Assembly: GCA_009835005.1 (NCBI GenBank)
Contig: WTFG01000008.1
Coordinates: 41,382 to 105,381, forward strand
From: Flavobacteriaceae bacterium Ap0902
GTDB lineage: Bacteria > Bacteroidota > Bacteroidia > Flavobacteriales > Weeksellaceae
DNA: 64,000 nucleotides
Reading direction: 5' to 3'
Shown here: piece after piece, positions 50,087 through 59,452 of the stretch
Numbering within the stretch: position 1 is the first letter of the stretch
How the letters are laid out: every line of letters starts with the position of its first letter
Notes under the pieces: generated by a model
Database searches by the model: none
What the model saw: only the letters and a program-made list of their open reading frames with translations
Told to the model about the DNA's origin: nothing
Translations under genes and position numbers: made by a program

Positions 50087-50406
50087 CCTTCAACGAAAGA
50101 TTAAAAATGGAGCGATTAAGGAGAAATCTAACCCAGACCGAAATGGGATTAGCTATGGATATGCTACAATCACAGTACAGCGTTATAGAGAAAGGCACGC
50201 AATCATTAACCATGGACAAACTGGCATTGTTACACAATAGGCTAGGAGTAGACCTCAATTATCTCATCACGGGTAATTATACTAAGTTAAATTACGGATT
50301 AGATAAGATGCCATTTTCTGAAATCAAGAAGTTAAACCATGAGATATTCAAGGAGTTAGACAAACGCATAAACGAGTACGAAACTGGTACAAAAACTCAA
50401 AAATAA
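50083..50406 (+). CDS. XRE-family helix-turn-helix regulator
   Basis: A 107-residue protein whose first 65 residues are an XRE helix-turn-helix (FNERLKMERLRRNLTQTEMG, then QSQYSVIEKGTQSLTMDKL and LGVDLNYLITGN); the rest is a helical Lys/Glu-rich tail. It overlaps the lipoprotein gene by four bases. Confidence 0.82.
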   Translation: MTFNERLKMERLRRNLTQTEMGLAMDMLQSQYSVIEKGTQSLTMDKLALLHNRLGVDLNYLITGNYTKLNYGLDKMPFSEIKKLNHEIFKELDKRINEYETGTKTQK

Positions 50407-50436
50407 GCCAAAACGCCAATAAATAATAATTGATTA

Positions 50437-50709
50437 TCAGCAACTTATATTTGCATATTGCTCATATGTGAATTCTTCTTTCACGTCATGCTTTATTTTT
50501 TTGGTAACATAATTAGACGATTCTTCTACCATATAATAGAAATCAGTGAAAATTGAATGATTATTATTTAATCTGAATGCATTTCTAGAGGGATATATAT
50601 TATCAATCAAAACACTATCTATCTTATCCCCTTTGTGAACTAGACCTTCAATTGGTCTTGGTTTACACTGAAATAGCATCAAAATTATAAGGAATATTTT
50701 AATTTTAAT
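50437..50709 (-). CDS. Small lipoprotein, candidate immunity partner of the Rhs tip
   Basis: Ninety residues if translation starts at ATT 50709, where the frame gives a clean lipoprotein signal (Met/Ile-KIKIFLIILMLFQC, lipobox LFQC, Cys15). An in-frame ATG at 50679 or TTG at 50682 would remove that signal. The ATT overlaps the stop of the upstream Rhs frame by one base, where an ATG would be expected, so either a rare ATT start is used or the start has mutated. The mature part has HSIFTDFYYMVEESSNYV and a C-terminal Cys. Position straight after a polymorphic toxin tip suggests an immunity role (inference). Confidence 0.5.
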   Translation of the reverse strand: MKIKIFLIILMLFQCKPRPIEGLVHKGDKIDSVLIDNIYPSRNAFRLNNNHSIFTDFYYMVEESSNYVTKKIKHDVKEEFTYEQYANISC

Positions 50710-51518
50710 TGTTTATAAAGTTACGATACATATTCTTTAAATCACTAAAATTTTCGGTGGTTTGGCCAACATTATAGTTTATTGTTCCATTAAAAGGTAA
50801 ATCAGCACCTACACCTATGCTTGAACCAATGCCAATAACATATTCTCTTGGATAATTCTATACTTGTGTCTATCCACCCTACACCAATACCTAAATCATT
50901 TAAGTCAAATAAGGTTCCTTTTTTAGGACCAGCTAGAACAATCCCTTTCCCTTTCGATATTTTTGTAGCGACTAATGAACTTGCTGTTCCTGAACCTAAA
51001 ACACCTAAAGCATCAGGACCCCATAAATGTCTTAATCTTCCCGTCAAGGCTGCAATAGCCGCATTCCTGCCAAATAACCCACTATGTAAACCATGATTCA
51101 ACCCCGCAGTAATCGCCCCCATTCTAAATCCTTGCCAAAAGGTTCCGCCAGAGGCTTTGCTTATAATACCTGCGGATATTCCCCCTGCGGCCACAGTAGA
51201 TATTCCTCTCATGCCAGGTACGTTGCTTACAACCAACCCACTAACCACGCTAGAAACAATAGAACCACCTGCACCAGAGAAAAAGCCTTGTTGATATGAA
51301 CCACCATCTAATCCGCTTAACACCCCATTCACATGCCCATGCATGGCCGATTGTAAAATAATTTTACCAACCCCAGACATACCCTGTACAGCCGTACCAA
51401 TGGCATTACTAAAGTAACCCCCTACACCACCGATTAAAGCAGCTTTAAATGCTCCTCTAAAGAAAGGTTGATCATGTGCTAAATTATTAAATCCATTGGT
51501 TACTACACCATCTATAAT
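50705..51518 (-). pseudogene. Rhs/polymorphic toxin C-terminal tip, truncated and frameshifted
   Basis: The frame is open from 51518 without a start of its own (IDGVVTNGFNNLAHDQPFF, then GGVGGYFSNAIGTAVQG). It has the Gly/Ala-rich pre-toxin repeats of Rhs proteins (GGSYQQGFFSGAGGSIVSS; SGGTFWQGFRMGAITAGLNHGL). Near 50840 the frame changes: the read frame gives RICYWHWFKHRC and a stop, but the next frame continues VIGIGSSIGVGADLPFNG and ends at 50705 (NMYRNFINN), which looks like the true C-terminus. The large Rhs core is missing. This is a displaced tip, inactive as written. Confidence 0.7.
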
Positions 51519-51586
51519 TTATATAAATTTAATCAATAACCAGATAGAGTATATTAATTAAAGGTTAAATAATGCAATGCTAGACG

Positions 51587-52144
51587 TTAGCATTTATTCG
51601 TGTAAATACGTTGAACTTGATAAAAGAAGATAGCAAGCAGTGACCCCATGAGCAGCCCAGTGAGAATGTCTAAAGGATAGTGTACGCCGATATAAATACG
51701 GCTATACGCGACCATCATGGCCCATAGAACTAGAATGGGTAGAAGCCATTTCTGTTGACGGAAGATTAAACCTACATACACCGCCATGGCCATGTGATTG
51801 GTTGCATGTCCAGAGAAAAATCCATAATCACCCCCGCAAGAATTTTTAACTAATCTTGTGAATGGTGCTATTTCTGGATCTCTACAGGGTCGAAATCTTT
51901 GAATTAAAATATCTTTATAGAAATGTGAAATTTGATCCGCACATAATATCATAAGACCTGCGCCAGCAAGAATGATTAAAGTTTTCTTCCAACCAAAAGT
52001 TCTATAAATGAAGTATGCTAAAATAATGTATAACGGAATCCAAGTCTTTTTATCCGTAATCAATAACCAAAAGGAATCCCAAGTGGGTGTTCCTAGATTG
52101 TTCAAATAAATGAATAATTCTTGATCCCAAGCAATAACATCCAT
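51587..52144 (-). CDS. PAP2-family membrane phosphatase
   Basis: A 185-residue protein with about five helices and the three PAP2 signatures: KDILIQRFRPCRDP, YGFFSGHATNHMA and YSRIYIGVHYPLDIL (catalytic His in GHA and HYP). It probably dephosphorylates undecaprenyl pyrophosphate or phosphatidate at the periplasmic face. Its ATG overlaps the tatA stop, so both are translationally coupled. Confidence 0.9.
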   Translation of the reverse strand: MDVIAWDQELFIYLNNLGTPTWDSFWLLITDKKTWIPLYIILAYFIYRTFGWKKTLIILAGAGLMILCADQISHFYKDILIQRFRPCRDPEIAPFTRLVKNSCGGDYGFFSGHATNHMAMAVYVGLIFRQQKWLLPILVLWAMMVAYSRIYIGVHYPLDILTGLLMGSLLAIFFYQVQRIYTNKC

Positions 52145-52440
52145 TATAACTTGGTTCTTTTGATGGGACCTACTGCCTCATCTATTTCTTTCTTGGCATT
52201 GGCAATCTCCTCCTCTATTTGCTGCTGTGTTTTTTTAATCTCACCAGATGGATCAATCTTATCTGCACTATCCATCACTTCTCTTTTGATCTGATCGGTA
52301 GCCTCCCTCATGGCTCGAAGCCCTTGACCAAGCCCACGCGCAATTTCTGGAATCTTCTTAGGTCCAAATACCAATACAGAAATGAATAATATCATGGTCA
52401 CTTCTTGAAAACCTATAAATGCTATGAGTGCTAAAAACAT
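52144..52440 (-). CDS. tatA: TatA/TatE-type twin-arginine translocase subunit
   Basis: A 98-residue protein: N-terminal hydrophobic helix (VTMILFISVLVF), the FGPKKIPEIARGLGQGLRAMREA hinge and amphipathic helix, then a charged helical tail. It forms the pore part of the Tat system for folded proteins such as the Tat-signal metallophosphatase at 16390. Together with PAP2, which it overlaps. Confidence 0.9.
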   Translation of the reverse strand: MFLALIAFIGFQEVTMILFISVLVFGPKKIPEIARGLGQGLRAMREATDQIKREVMDSADKIDPSGEIKKTQQQIEEEIANAKKEIDEAVGPIKRTKL

Positions 52441-52519
52441 AAATACAAAGGTATAAATTTTTAGAACTGTAAAATCAAATTTGAATGATATTATTTGTTT
52501 TTATTTTCTAATTAATCGT

Positions 52520-52541
52520 AATATTGCAATGAAACAATATT
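52520..52541. promoter_or_regulatory. Candidate ArsR operator AATATTG-N8-CAATATT
   Basis: Perfect 7-base arms, ending eight bases before the arsR ATG. The left arm overlaps TAATATTG, a near match to the -7 box, so a repressor here would block the polymerase. A related imperfect palindrome (ATCGTAATATTGCAAT) overlaps at 52515-52530. Confidence 0.5.
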
Positions 52542-52548
52542 TAGCCAC

Positions 52549-52881
52549 ATGGGAATTACCAAAACAGACATCTATTCTAAAGCCACCATCCAACTTTCTG
52601 CTTACTTCAAGGTGCTGGGACACCCTGCCAGATTGACCATATTAGAGCATCTGATCAACATCAATCAATGTGTATGTGGTGACTTAGTAGATGTAATCGG
52701 TTTGGCACAACCCACTATCTCTCAGCATTTAAAAGAACTTAAATCCATTGGGCTTATCCAAGGAACGGTTGAAGGTAGCAGTATTTGCTATTGTATTAAC
52801 CAAGAAGAATGGAATCAAATGAGGGGGCTAATAGAACCATTTTTAAATCATCAAAATAATATTAATACTAATTGCTGTTAA
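52549..52881 (+). CDS. arsR: ArsR-family arsenic-responsive repressor
   Basis: A 110-residue winged helix: YFKVLGHPARLTILEHL, the metalloid motif NQCVCGDLV, and QPTISQHLKELKSIGLIQG. Extra cysteines are in SSICYCIN and at the C-terminus (NCC). The CxCxD motif binds As(III), releasing the DNA. First gene of the arsenic operon. Confidence 0.93.
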   Translation: MGITKTDIYSKATIQLSAYFKVLGHPARLTILEHLININQCVCGDLVDVIGLAQPTISQHLKELKSIGLIQGTVEGSSICYCINQEEWNQMRGLIEPFLNHQNNINTNCC

Positions 52882-52884
52882 ACT

Positions 52885-53352
52885 ATGAAATTATCTGAAC
52901 TTAAAAACCACTTGAATAATTTAGACCAAATTACCTTTAAACTGCCCTCTGGTACAATGGTAGAACCTCATTTTCATATCACAGAAGTAGGGCAAACCCA
53001 AAAGAAATACATAGACTGTGGAGGTACTTTGAGAGATGAAAAGATGATATCACTACAATTATGGAGTGCCAATGATTATGAGCATCGTTTAAACCCTCAA
53101 AAATTCCTAGATATCATCAACTTATCACAAGGTCAATTAAACTTAGAAGATGCAGAAATAGAAGTTGAATACCAAGGTGATACCATAGAAACCTATGATA
53201 TAGATTTTGACGGAATTAACTTTTTATTAAAATCTAAATTTACAGATTGTTTAGCACCAGATAAATGCGGTATTCCTACAGAAAAACCAAAAATTAAATT
53301 ATCCAATTTAAATAAAGACAGCGCTTGTACTCCTAGTTCTGGATGTTGCTAA
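52885..53352 (+). CDS. DUF6428 family protein of the arsenic operon
   Basis: A 155-residue protein typical of Bacteroidota ars operons: LKNHLNNLDQITFKLPSGTMVEPHFHITEVG at the start, a KYIDCGGTLRDEKMISLQLW middle and a cysteine-rich end (CTPSSGCC). The HFH and Cys residues suggest metal or metalloid binding. Role unknown; it lies four bases after arsR and 17 before arsC. Confidence 0.82.
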   Translation: MKLSELKNHLNNLDQITFKLPSGTMVEPHFHITEVGQTQKKYIDCGGTLRDEKMISLQLWSANDYEHRLNPQKFLDIINLSQGQLNLEDAEIEVEYQGDTIETYDIDFDGINFLLKSKFTDCLAPDKCGIPTEKPKIKLSNLNKDSACTPSSGCC

Positions 53353-53369
53353 TTTTTTAAATTCATAAG

Positions 53370-53981
53370 ATGTTTAAAGAAATACAGGATTATATAGAGA
53401 ATCTATCCACGGGCTCCATTTCTGAGGATAGAAAATTAATTCTAGACCCCCTTATTGATTTTCTACAGTCAACAGAACCAACAGATATCATTAGATTAAA
53501 TTTTATCTGTACCCATAATTCTAGACGCAGTATTTTGAGCCAAGTTTGGGCAGAAACCGTTGCTCGTCATTTTGGTTTTAGAAATATTGAATGCTATTCT
53601 GGTGGAACTGAAGCTACTGCGATTTACCCACAGATTATTAAAACATTTGAGAATATAAGGTTTAAAGTAAAAAGGCTGGCAGAAGGTTCAAATCCTATTT
53701 ACGCCATCAAGTATGCAGACAATGAAAACCCCATATTTGGTTTTTCTAAAGTGTATGATGATTTTGTAAATCCCAGTTCTAATTTGATAGCGATGATGAC
53801 TTGTAATCAGGCAGATGAAGCTTGTCCATTTATTCCAGGAACTGTGTATCGTGTTGCCTTGGATTATATGGATCCAAAAGTTTCTGATGATACACCAGCC
53901 ATGGAAGAAACCTATGAAAGGCGTAGCAATCAAATAGCAACGGAAATGAAATATATTTTCTCTCAATTAAATAAAAACTAA
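53370..53981 (+). CDS. arsC: Low-molecular-weight phosphatase-like arsenate reductase
   Basis: A 203-residue protein with the P-loop [14 protein letters not shown] (CX5R; Cys about 46), an N-terminal helical extension (about 1-35), the [14 protein letters not shown] block and the general-acid Asp loop [14 protein letters not shown]. It is longer than thioredoxin-linked ArsC (130 residues) but matches the extended ArsC of Bacteroidota ars operons. It reduces arsenate to arsenite for the following Acr3 pump. Confidence 0.88.
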   Translation: MFKEIQDYIENLSTGSISEDRKLILDPLIDFLQSTEPTDIIRLNFICTHNSRRSILSQVWAETVARHFGFRNIECYSGGTEATAIYPQIIKTFENIRFKVKRLAEGSNPIYAIKYADNENPIFGFSKVYDDFVNPSSNLIAMMTCNQADEACPFIPGTVYRVALDYMDPKVSDDTPAMEETYERRSNQIATEMKYIFSQLNKN

Positions 53982-53982
53982 A

Positions 53983-55020
53983 ATGAAAAAATTAGATTTT
54001 TTGAGCCGTAATCTCACCTTATGGATTTTCTTGGCCATGTTGATAGGTGTAAGTATAGGATATTATTTTCCTGAATTTCCAGAAATTGTAAACAGTTTTA
54101 ATCAAGGAACCACCAACATTCCTATTGCGATTGGTCTCATCCTAATGATGTATCCACCTTTGGCGAAGGTAAATTATGCGCTATTACCCAAGATATTTAG
54201 CAATGTGAAGATTTTATCGATTTCCCTCATCCTCAACTGGATAGTAGGACCTATTTTAATGTTTGCCTTAGCCTTAATTTTTTTACAAGACTACCCAGAA
54301 TATATGGTGGGTCTTATTCTCATAGGACTTGCCAGGTGTATAGCCATGGTATTGGTGTGGAATGATTTAGCAGAAGGTAGTTCAGAATACGGTGCGGGCT
54401 TAGTAGCCTTAAACAGTATTTTTCAAGTTTTTGCGTATAGTTTTTATGCTTGGTTATTTATCACGCAATTACCACCTCTTTTCGGTTTTGAGGGTGCTAT
54501 TGTAGACATCTCAATAGCCACCATTGCAGAATCTGTAGCTATCTACCTCGGAATCCCCTTTCTTATGGGAATTATTACTAGATATGTTCTTGTGAAAGCT
54601 AAGGGAGAAGCATGGTATATGAAGGTATTTATTCCTAAAGTATCTCCGCTTACATTGATTGCTTTGTTATTTACCATCATCATCATGTTCTCACTAAAAG
54701 GTGAATTAATTGTTCAAATTCCACAAGATGTAATAATCATTGCGATTCCTCTTATAATATATTTCGCTTTGATGTTTATTATTGGATTTTTTGTAACCAA
54801 AGCGACAGGTTCTACTTACGATAAAACAGCTTCTGTAGCCTTTACTGCCGCTGGTAACAACTTTGAACTTGCGATTGCTGTAGCCATTGCGGTTTTTGGT
54901 TTAAATTCTGGACAAGCCTTTGTAGGGGTCGTTGGTCCCTTGATAGAAGTCCCAGCCCTGATATTACTGGTGAGAGTTTCTTTCTGGCTTAAAGCAAAGT
55001 ATTTCCGCAAATCAGCTTAA
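53983..55020 (+). CDS. acr3: Arsenite efflux permease Acr3
   Basis: A 345-residue carrier with about ten helices. The key [16 protein letters not shown] segment (Cys and the WND group of Acr3) and the [20 protein letters not shown] segment near 290 with the catalytic Glu are present. It exports arsenite. Follows arsC by one base; last gene of the operon. Confidence 0.93.
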   Translation: MKKLDFLSRNLTLWIFLAMLIGVSIGYYFPEFPEIVNSFNQGTTNIPIAIGLILMMYPPLAKVNYALLPKIFSNVKILSISLILNWIVGPILMFALALIFLQDYPEYMVGLILIGLARCIAMVLVWNDLAEGSSEYGAGLVALNSIFQVFAYSFYAWLFITQLPPLFGFEGAIVDISIATIAESVAIYLGIPFLMGIITRYVLVKAKGEAWYMKVFIPKVSPLTLIALLFTIIIMFSLKGELIVQIPQDVIIIAIPLIIYFALMFIIGFFVTKATGSTYDKTASVAFTAAGNNFELAIAVAIAVFGLNSGQAFVGVVGPLIEVPALILLVRVSFWLKAKYFRKSA

Positions 55021-55081
55021 TTAAAATTTAGTACACATATCTTATTTAAAAGAAATAGATATTTAAATCAAACAAGAAGCC

Positions 55082-55179
55082 ATCCTAAAACATCACTTTT
55101 GTCACTCTGAATTCATTTCAACTGTTCATAATAAACTGATTATTAAATTATTGAAATTCTGAATCAAGTACAGTAGGAT
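55082..55179. repeat. Imperfect inverted repeat in the arsenic-secDF spacer
   Basis: ATCCTA at 55082 pairs with TAGGAT at 55174, and TTTCAA at 55116 with TTGAAA at 55151, with GTCACTCTGAATTC-type sequence between. It resembles dispersed intergenic hairpins of flavobacteria, though the copy number cannot be judged here. A T-run follows the right end, so it may also terminate the arsenic operon. Confidence 0.35.
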
Positions 55180-55236
55180 TTTTTTATAGGTTTTGAAATA
55201 GCTGCCTCTATTTTAGTACAGGACAACTTTTTATCC

Positions 55237-55271
55237 AAAAAAATCCCGCTCATTACTGAACGGGATTTTTT
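55237..55271. terminator. Bidirectional terminator before secDF end
   Basis: Stem of AAAAAATCCCG and CGGGATTTTTT around a 12-base loop, between convergent acr3 and secDF. Confidence 0.8.
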
Positions 55272-55299
55272 AAAACCTCATTAATTTAAATTAATCCCA

Positions 55300-58200
55300 C
55301 TATTGTGGTCTGCTCTTTAATGATTTCTTAGAAAAGTCATACATAATAAACGATGCTACAAATACAGATGAATATGTACCTACCCCAATACCCACTAATA
55401 AAGCGAACATAAAGCTTCTAATCGTATCTCCACCGAAGATAAAGATTACTAAGATCACGAATAGTGTAGTTAAAGACGTATTCATGGTACGTGTTAATGT
55501 GGTATTAATCGCTGCATTAATCAATTTACCAAAAGACATTTTTGGATGATCATACATAAATTCGCGAATACGGTCAAATACAATTACCGTATCATTAATA
55601 GAATATCCAATTACTGTTAAAATTGCTGCAATAAAGGCAACATCTATCTCTAATGAAAATGGTACGATTCCGTGTAAAAGAGAGAATAAACCTAATACAA
55701 TCAATGAATCATGGAAAACTGCAGCAACCGCTCCAAGAGAGAATTGCCATTTTCTAAATCTTATCAATAAATATAAGAATACCAAAGACAAAGCGAGCGC
55801 GACAGAGTAGAAGGAATTTGTCGTAATATCATCTGCGATAGATGGTCCTACTTTTCTATATTCTACTAGACCTAATGCTTGTCCATTGGATTCACCCACA
55901 TTCACAAATTCATCAAATGTTAAATCCGCAGGAAGATATTTTTTAACCCCGTCATATAATTTCTGCTCTACCTCATCATCTACTTCTTGGCTATCATCAT
56001 CACTCTTATACTTGGTGGTAATTTTAACCTGGCTGGAATTCCCAATAGTTACGACATTGGGTCTAAATTGTGTACCATCTTCTGCTACAAATACGGCTGC
56101 TAAATCACCTGCTACTTCATTGGCAGAAACCTCTTCTAGAAATCTAACTTTATATTCCCTACCATTCTGGAATTCAATTCCTAAATTAAGACCTCTAGTT
56201 AATAGTGAGCCCAAGGAAATTAGAATTAATACAGCAGAGATAATGTAGGCTGTTTTCTTATATTTCAAGAAATTGTAAGCAGAATCTTGTAAAAATTTAA
56301 GCGTTGCTTTATTTCCAAATGTAATCTTCTTATTTTTACCTAATCTATTATAAATTAATAATTTAGAAATTAAAACGGAAGTAAATAAAGAAGTAAAAAT
56401 ACCAATCATTAAAGTTACCGCAAACCCTTTAACTGGCCCTTCTCCAAAGAAGAATAATACAATCGCGGTTATCAAAGTAGTCACGTTGGCATCTACAATT
56501 GCAGAGATTGCCCCCTTCCAAGAGTAAGCGATATTTACAGACTCTTTTACAGATTTATTTTTAAAGAGCTCCTCTTTGACCCTTTCATAAATAATCACGT
56601 TGGCATCAACCGCCATACCTATCGTTAATACAATACCAGCAATACCAGGTAATGTTAATACAGCTCCAAATGAAACCAAGATTCCAAACAGAAATAATAA
56701 ATTGGCCATTAATGCAACAACAGAAACAAGTCCTGCCCCATTATAGAAGAATATCATATATAAGAATACGATAGACAAAGCAATTACAAAGGATAAAATA
56801 CCCGCTTGAATCGCCTCTTTACCTAATGAAGGACCTACCACATCTGCCTGTACAATCTTGGCAGAAGCCGGCAGACTACCTGCCGCAAGAACACTAGCCA
56901 AATCTTTGGCCTCATTCATGGTGAAGTTCCCTGTTATTTGTGAATTCCCATTGGGAATTGCGCCATTAATATTGGGAGCAGTATATACTAAATCATCTAA
57001 TACGACAGCAACGGGCCTGTTGGTGTACTCTTTGGTGATTTCATACCACTGCTGTGCTCCTTGAGAGTTCATTTGCATGGATACCACCACATCATTACTG
57101 AAGGTTTGGGTCTGTCTATCTGCACTTGCAGAGGTAACTACTGCACCATCTAATAAAGGCTCATCTTTGGCATTTCCGCGGATAGCATATAATGGCAATA
57201 AATCAGATTCTGCTCCAGCAGCATCTCTTAAAGTTTTATTTCCCCATAAAAATTTAAAATATTTTAAATTCGCTGGTCTAGCCTGCATTCCTATTTGACT
57301 CTTCAAAGCTCGATTTACAAATGCAGTATCTGATACGCGTACATTAAATATACCTGGAGAACCAGGTCCTAATAGGCTAGTCAAAGGTCTTACTGTAGAA
57401 GTTGAATCCTGTGCCGCGGCCAACCTGTTGCTTAAACTAACAAAATAATTATTAATAGAATCATCTAATCTAACAGCTTCCCAGAATTCTAGTTTGGCTG
57501 TGGATTGAAGCAATTTCTTCACACGATCAGCATCCTTGATCCCAGGTAATTCTACTAAGATTCTACCAGAACCACTCTCACCAATTCTTTGCACCACGGG
57601 TTGTGTTACACCAAATTGATCTATACGCGCTCTAATTACTTGAAAAGCTGTGTTTACTTTAGACTCTACATAATCCCTTATGATTCTTTCTGCTTCTGCA
57701 TCTGTGGTATTGATATTAATACTTTCTGCATTATTTCTGGTTCCAAACCAAGTAGGAGAAGATAATTTTAGTCCTCCTTTTTCTTCTTTGTAACGATAAT
57801 ATTCATTGAAGAAGTCTTCTATATATTCCGCATTGCTGCTCTTTTGAACTTCATCTGTTCTATCCAGAACTGTTTTTAAATCTTCATCTACACTTTTTCC
57901 AGCATAATCATGGATTAAATCACGTACAGAAACCTGTAGGATAACATTCATCCCACCCTTGAGGTCTAACCCCAAAGACATTTCTTTTTCTTTTGCACTG
58001 TGATAATCATAAGCAACTAAACCCAAATTTAAGGTGTCTTGTGCTTGCTTTTCAATCTGCCTTTGAAAAAATGAACTACGATACGATTCCCTTTCCGACA
58101 CAGATAAATCAGGGTTAACTTGCAGCAGCGAGTCCATTTTAAAAGACACTTCTTGCTCTGCTTTTTTCTCCTCTTTATTCGTGTACCACGAAAAACTTAA

Positions 58201-58323
58201 ATAATAAACACTCAACAAGCCTAATATAATGGCAAATGTGAGCACTAAACCTTTTCCTTGCATTCTCTTTTTCTTTGGTTTCCTAATAACGGGCAAATAT
58301 AAGTTTATGATAGGAATATTCAC
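55300..58323 (-). CDS. secDF: Fused protein translocase SecDF
   Basis: A 1007-residue fusion of SecD and SecF. The SecD part (to about 680) has one N-terminal helix, the P1 periplasmic domain (DLKGGMNVILQVSVRDL near 115, RIDQFGVTQPVVQRIG near 235) and DANVIIYERVKEEL with the Asp needed for proton use. The SecF part has GIEFQNGREYKVRF, then IGYSINDTVIVFDRIREF. Twelve helices in all. It uses the proton gradient to complete translocation. Fused SecDF is general in the phylum. Confidence 0.96.
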   Translation of the reverse strand: MNIPIINLYLPVIRKPKKKRMQGKGLVLTFAIILGLLSVYYLSFSWYTNKEEKKAEQEVSFKMDSLLQVNPDLSVSERESYRSSFFQRQIEKQAQDTLNLGLVAYDYHSAKEKEMSLGLDLKGGMNVILQVSVRDLIHDYAGKSVDEDLKTVLDRTDEVQKSSNAEYIEDFFNEYYRYKEEKGGLKLSSPTWFGTRNNAESININTTDAEAERIIRDYVESKVNTAFQVIRARIDQFGVTQPVVQRIGESGSGRILVELPGIKDADRVKKLLQSTAKLEFWEAVRLDDSINNYFVSLSNRLAAAQDSTSTVRPLTSLLGPGSPGIFNVRVSDTAFVNRALKSQIGMQARPANLKYFKFLWGNKTLRDAAGAESDLLPLYAIRGNAKDEPLLDGAVVTSASADRQTQTFSNDVVVSMQMNSQGAQQWYEITKEYTNRPVAVVLDDLVYTAPNINGAIPNGNSQITGNFTMNEAKDLASVLAAGSLPASAKIVQADVVGPSLGKEAIQAGILSFVIALSIVFLYMIFFYNGAGLVSVVALMANLLFLFGILVSFGAVLTLPGIAGIVLTIGMAVDANVIIYERVKEELFKNKSVKESVNIAYSWKGAISAIVDANVTTLITAIVLFFFGEGPVKGFAVTLMIGIFTSLFTSVLISKLLIYNRLGKNKKITFGNKATLKFLQDSAYNFLKYKKTAYIISAVLILISLGSLLTRGLNLGIEFQNGREYKVRFLEEVSANEVAGDLAAVFVAEDGTQFRPNVVTIGNSSQVKITTKYKSDDDSQEVDDEVEQKLYDGVKKYLPADLTFDEFVNVGESNGQALGLVEYRKVGPSIADDITTNSFYSVALALSLVFLYLLIRFRKWQFSLGAVAAVFHDSLIVLGLFSLLHGIVPFSLEIDVAFIAAILTVIGYSINDTVIVFDRIREFMYDHPKMSFGKLINAAINTTLTRTMNTSLTTLFVILVIFIFGGDTIRSFMFALLVGIGVGTYSSVFVASFIMYDFSKKSLKSRPQ

Positions 58324-58459
58324 AATAAATTATGAATTTTCACAATAAAAGTTAATTTTATCTTTAGGGTTTGTTAATTTTAATCGGCTGTATATGTAGA
58401 TAAATGTTAGATTTAATTAAATTTTATAAATAGAATTAATTTATTCGCAATAATAGATT

Positions 58460-58467
58460 TATATTTG
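58460..58467 (+). promoter_or_regulatory. -7 box TATATTTG in front of the tdh-amgK-rapZ-murU operon
   Basis: An exact TAnnTTTG match 26 bases before the tdh ATG. No clear -33 TTG. No other promoter-like box was seen inside the operon. Confidence 0.6.
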
Positions 58468-58493
58468 AGTTTAATTTAGAAAAAATACAATCT

Positions 58494-59450
58494 ATGACAA
58501 AGATACTTGTTACTGGTGCTCTAGGGCAAATCGGTTCTGAACTTACCACCAAATTGATAGAAGTATACGGGAAGGATAATGTAATTGCTACAGATATTAA
58601 AAACCCAAAGGATAATCATCTAGATGTAACCTATAGGAAATTAGATGTTACAGATATAGAAACTTGGTCAGATTTAATTAAATCAAATGAAATAACAGAA
58701 GTGTATCATCTTGCAGCCATGCTTTCTGCTACTGCCGCAAAATACCCATTAAAAGGATGGGAATTAAATACTGCGCCTCTTTTAGGTTTATTGAACATGG
58801 CCAATGATCTTGGAATAGAAAAAATTTTCTGGCCAAGTAGCATTGCTGTATATGGTAGAGATGCTGTTAAGGATTTCACCCCGCAAGGTTCTAGAAAAAA
58901 CCCCCAAAGTCTCTATGGGATTGCCAAAGTTTCAGGAGAAGGGTTTTGTGAATTATATAACAAAGAGTATGACGTAGATGTGAGAAGTATACGCTATCCT
59001 GGGCTCATCAGTTGGAAAACTTTGCCTGGCGGTGGCACTACAGATTATGCCGTAGATATCTATTACAAAGCATTAGAAGAAGGGTATTACAGTTGTTTTC
59101 TATCAGAGGATACAGAACTGCCTATGATGTATATGGATGATGCTGTGCGGGCAACCATAGAGTTAATGCAAGCTCCAAAAGAAAATATTAGTGTGCATTC
59201 TGCCTATAATATTCACGGCACAGCCTTTACACCAAAGCAGATTGCACAGGAAATAAAGAAGCATATTTCCAATTTTGAAATTGAATATAACCCAGATTAT
59301 AGACAGAGAATTGCAGACTCTTGGCCGCATAGCATTAATGATGATGTAGCCAATAGAGACTGGGGATGGAAGGCAGAATATGATTTGGAAAAAATGACGA
59401 AGGTTATGCTAGAAAAATTGAGTGATAAATTGAAAAAACCTTATAAATAA
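58494..59450 (+). CDS. tdh: L-threonine 3-dehydrogenase, SDR type
   Basis: A 318-residue NAD-dependent short-chain enzyme: ILVTGALGQIGSEL (Rossmann glycines), HLAAMLSATAAKYPLKGW, WPSSIAVYG and the catalytic YGIAK (YxxxK). GLISWKTLPGGGTTDYAVDIYYKAL is characteristic of the SDR-type threonine dehydrogenases known from flavobacteria and others, not of the sugar epimerases. It converts threonine to 2-amino-3-ketobutyrate. First gene of the amgK-rapZ-murU operon, with two bases to amgK. Confidence 0.87.
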   Translation: MTKILVTGALGQIGSELTTKLIEVYGKDNVIATDIKNPKDNHLDVTYRKLDVTDIETWSDLIKSNEITEVYHLAAMLSATAAKYPLKGWELNTAPLLGLLNMANDLGIEKIFWPSSIAVYGRDAVKDFTPQGSRKNPQSLYGIAKVSGEGFCELYNKEYDVDVRSIRYPGLISWKTLPGGGTTDYAVDIYYKALEEGYYSCFLSEDTELPMMYMDDAVRATIELMQAPKENISVHSAYNIHGTAFTPKQIAQEIKKHISNFEIEYNPDYRQRIADSWPHSINDDVANRDWGWKAEYDLEKMTKVMLEKLSDKLKKPYK

Positions 59451-59452
59451 TA

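Noticed and set aside
58494..59450. Sugar epimerase (UDP-galactose 4-epimerase type) as product
   Set aside because: The GGGTTDYAVDIYYKAL block and the short C-terminus fit SDR-type threonine dehydrogenase better.
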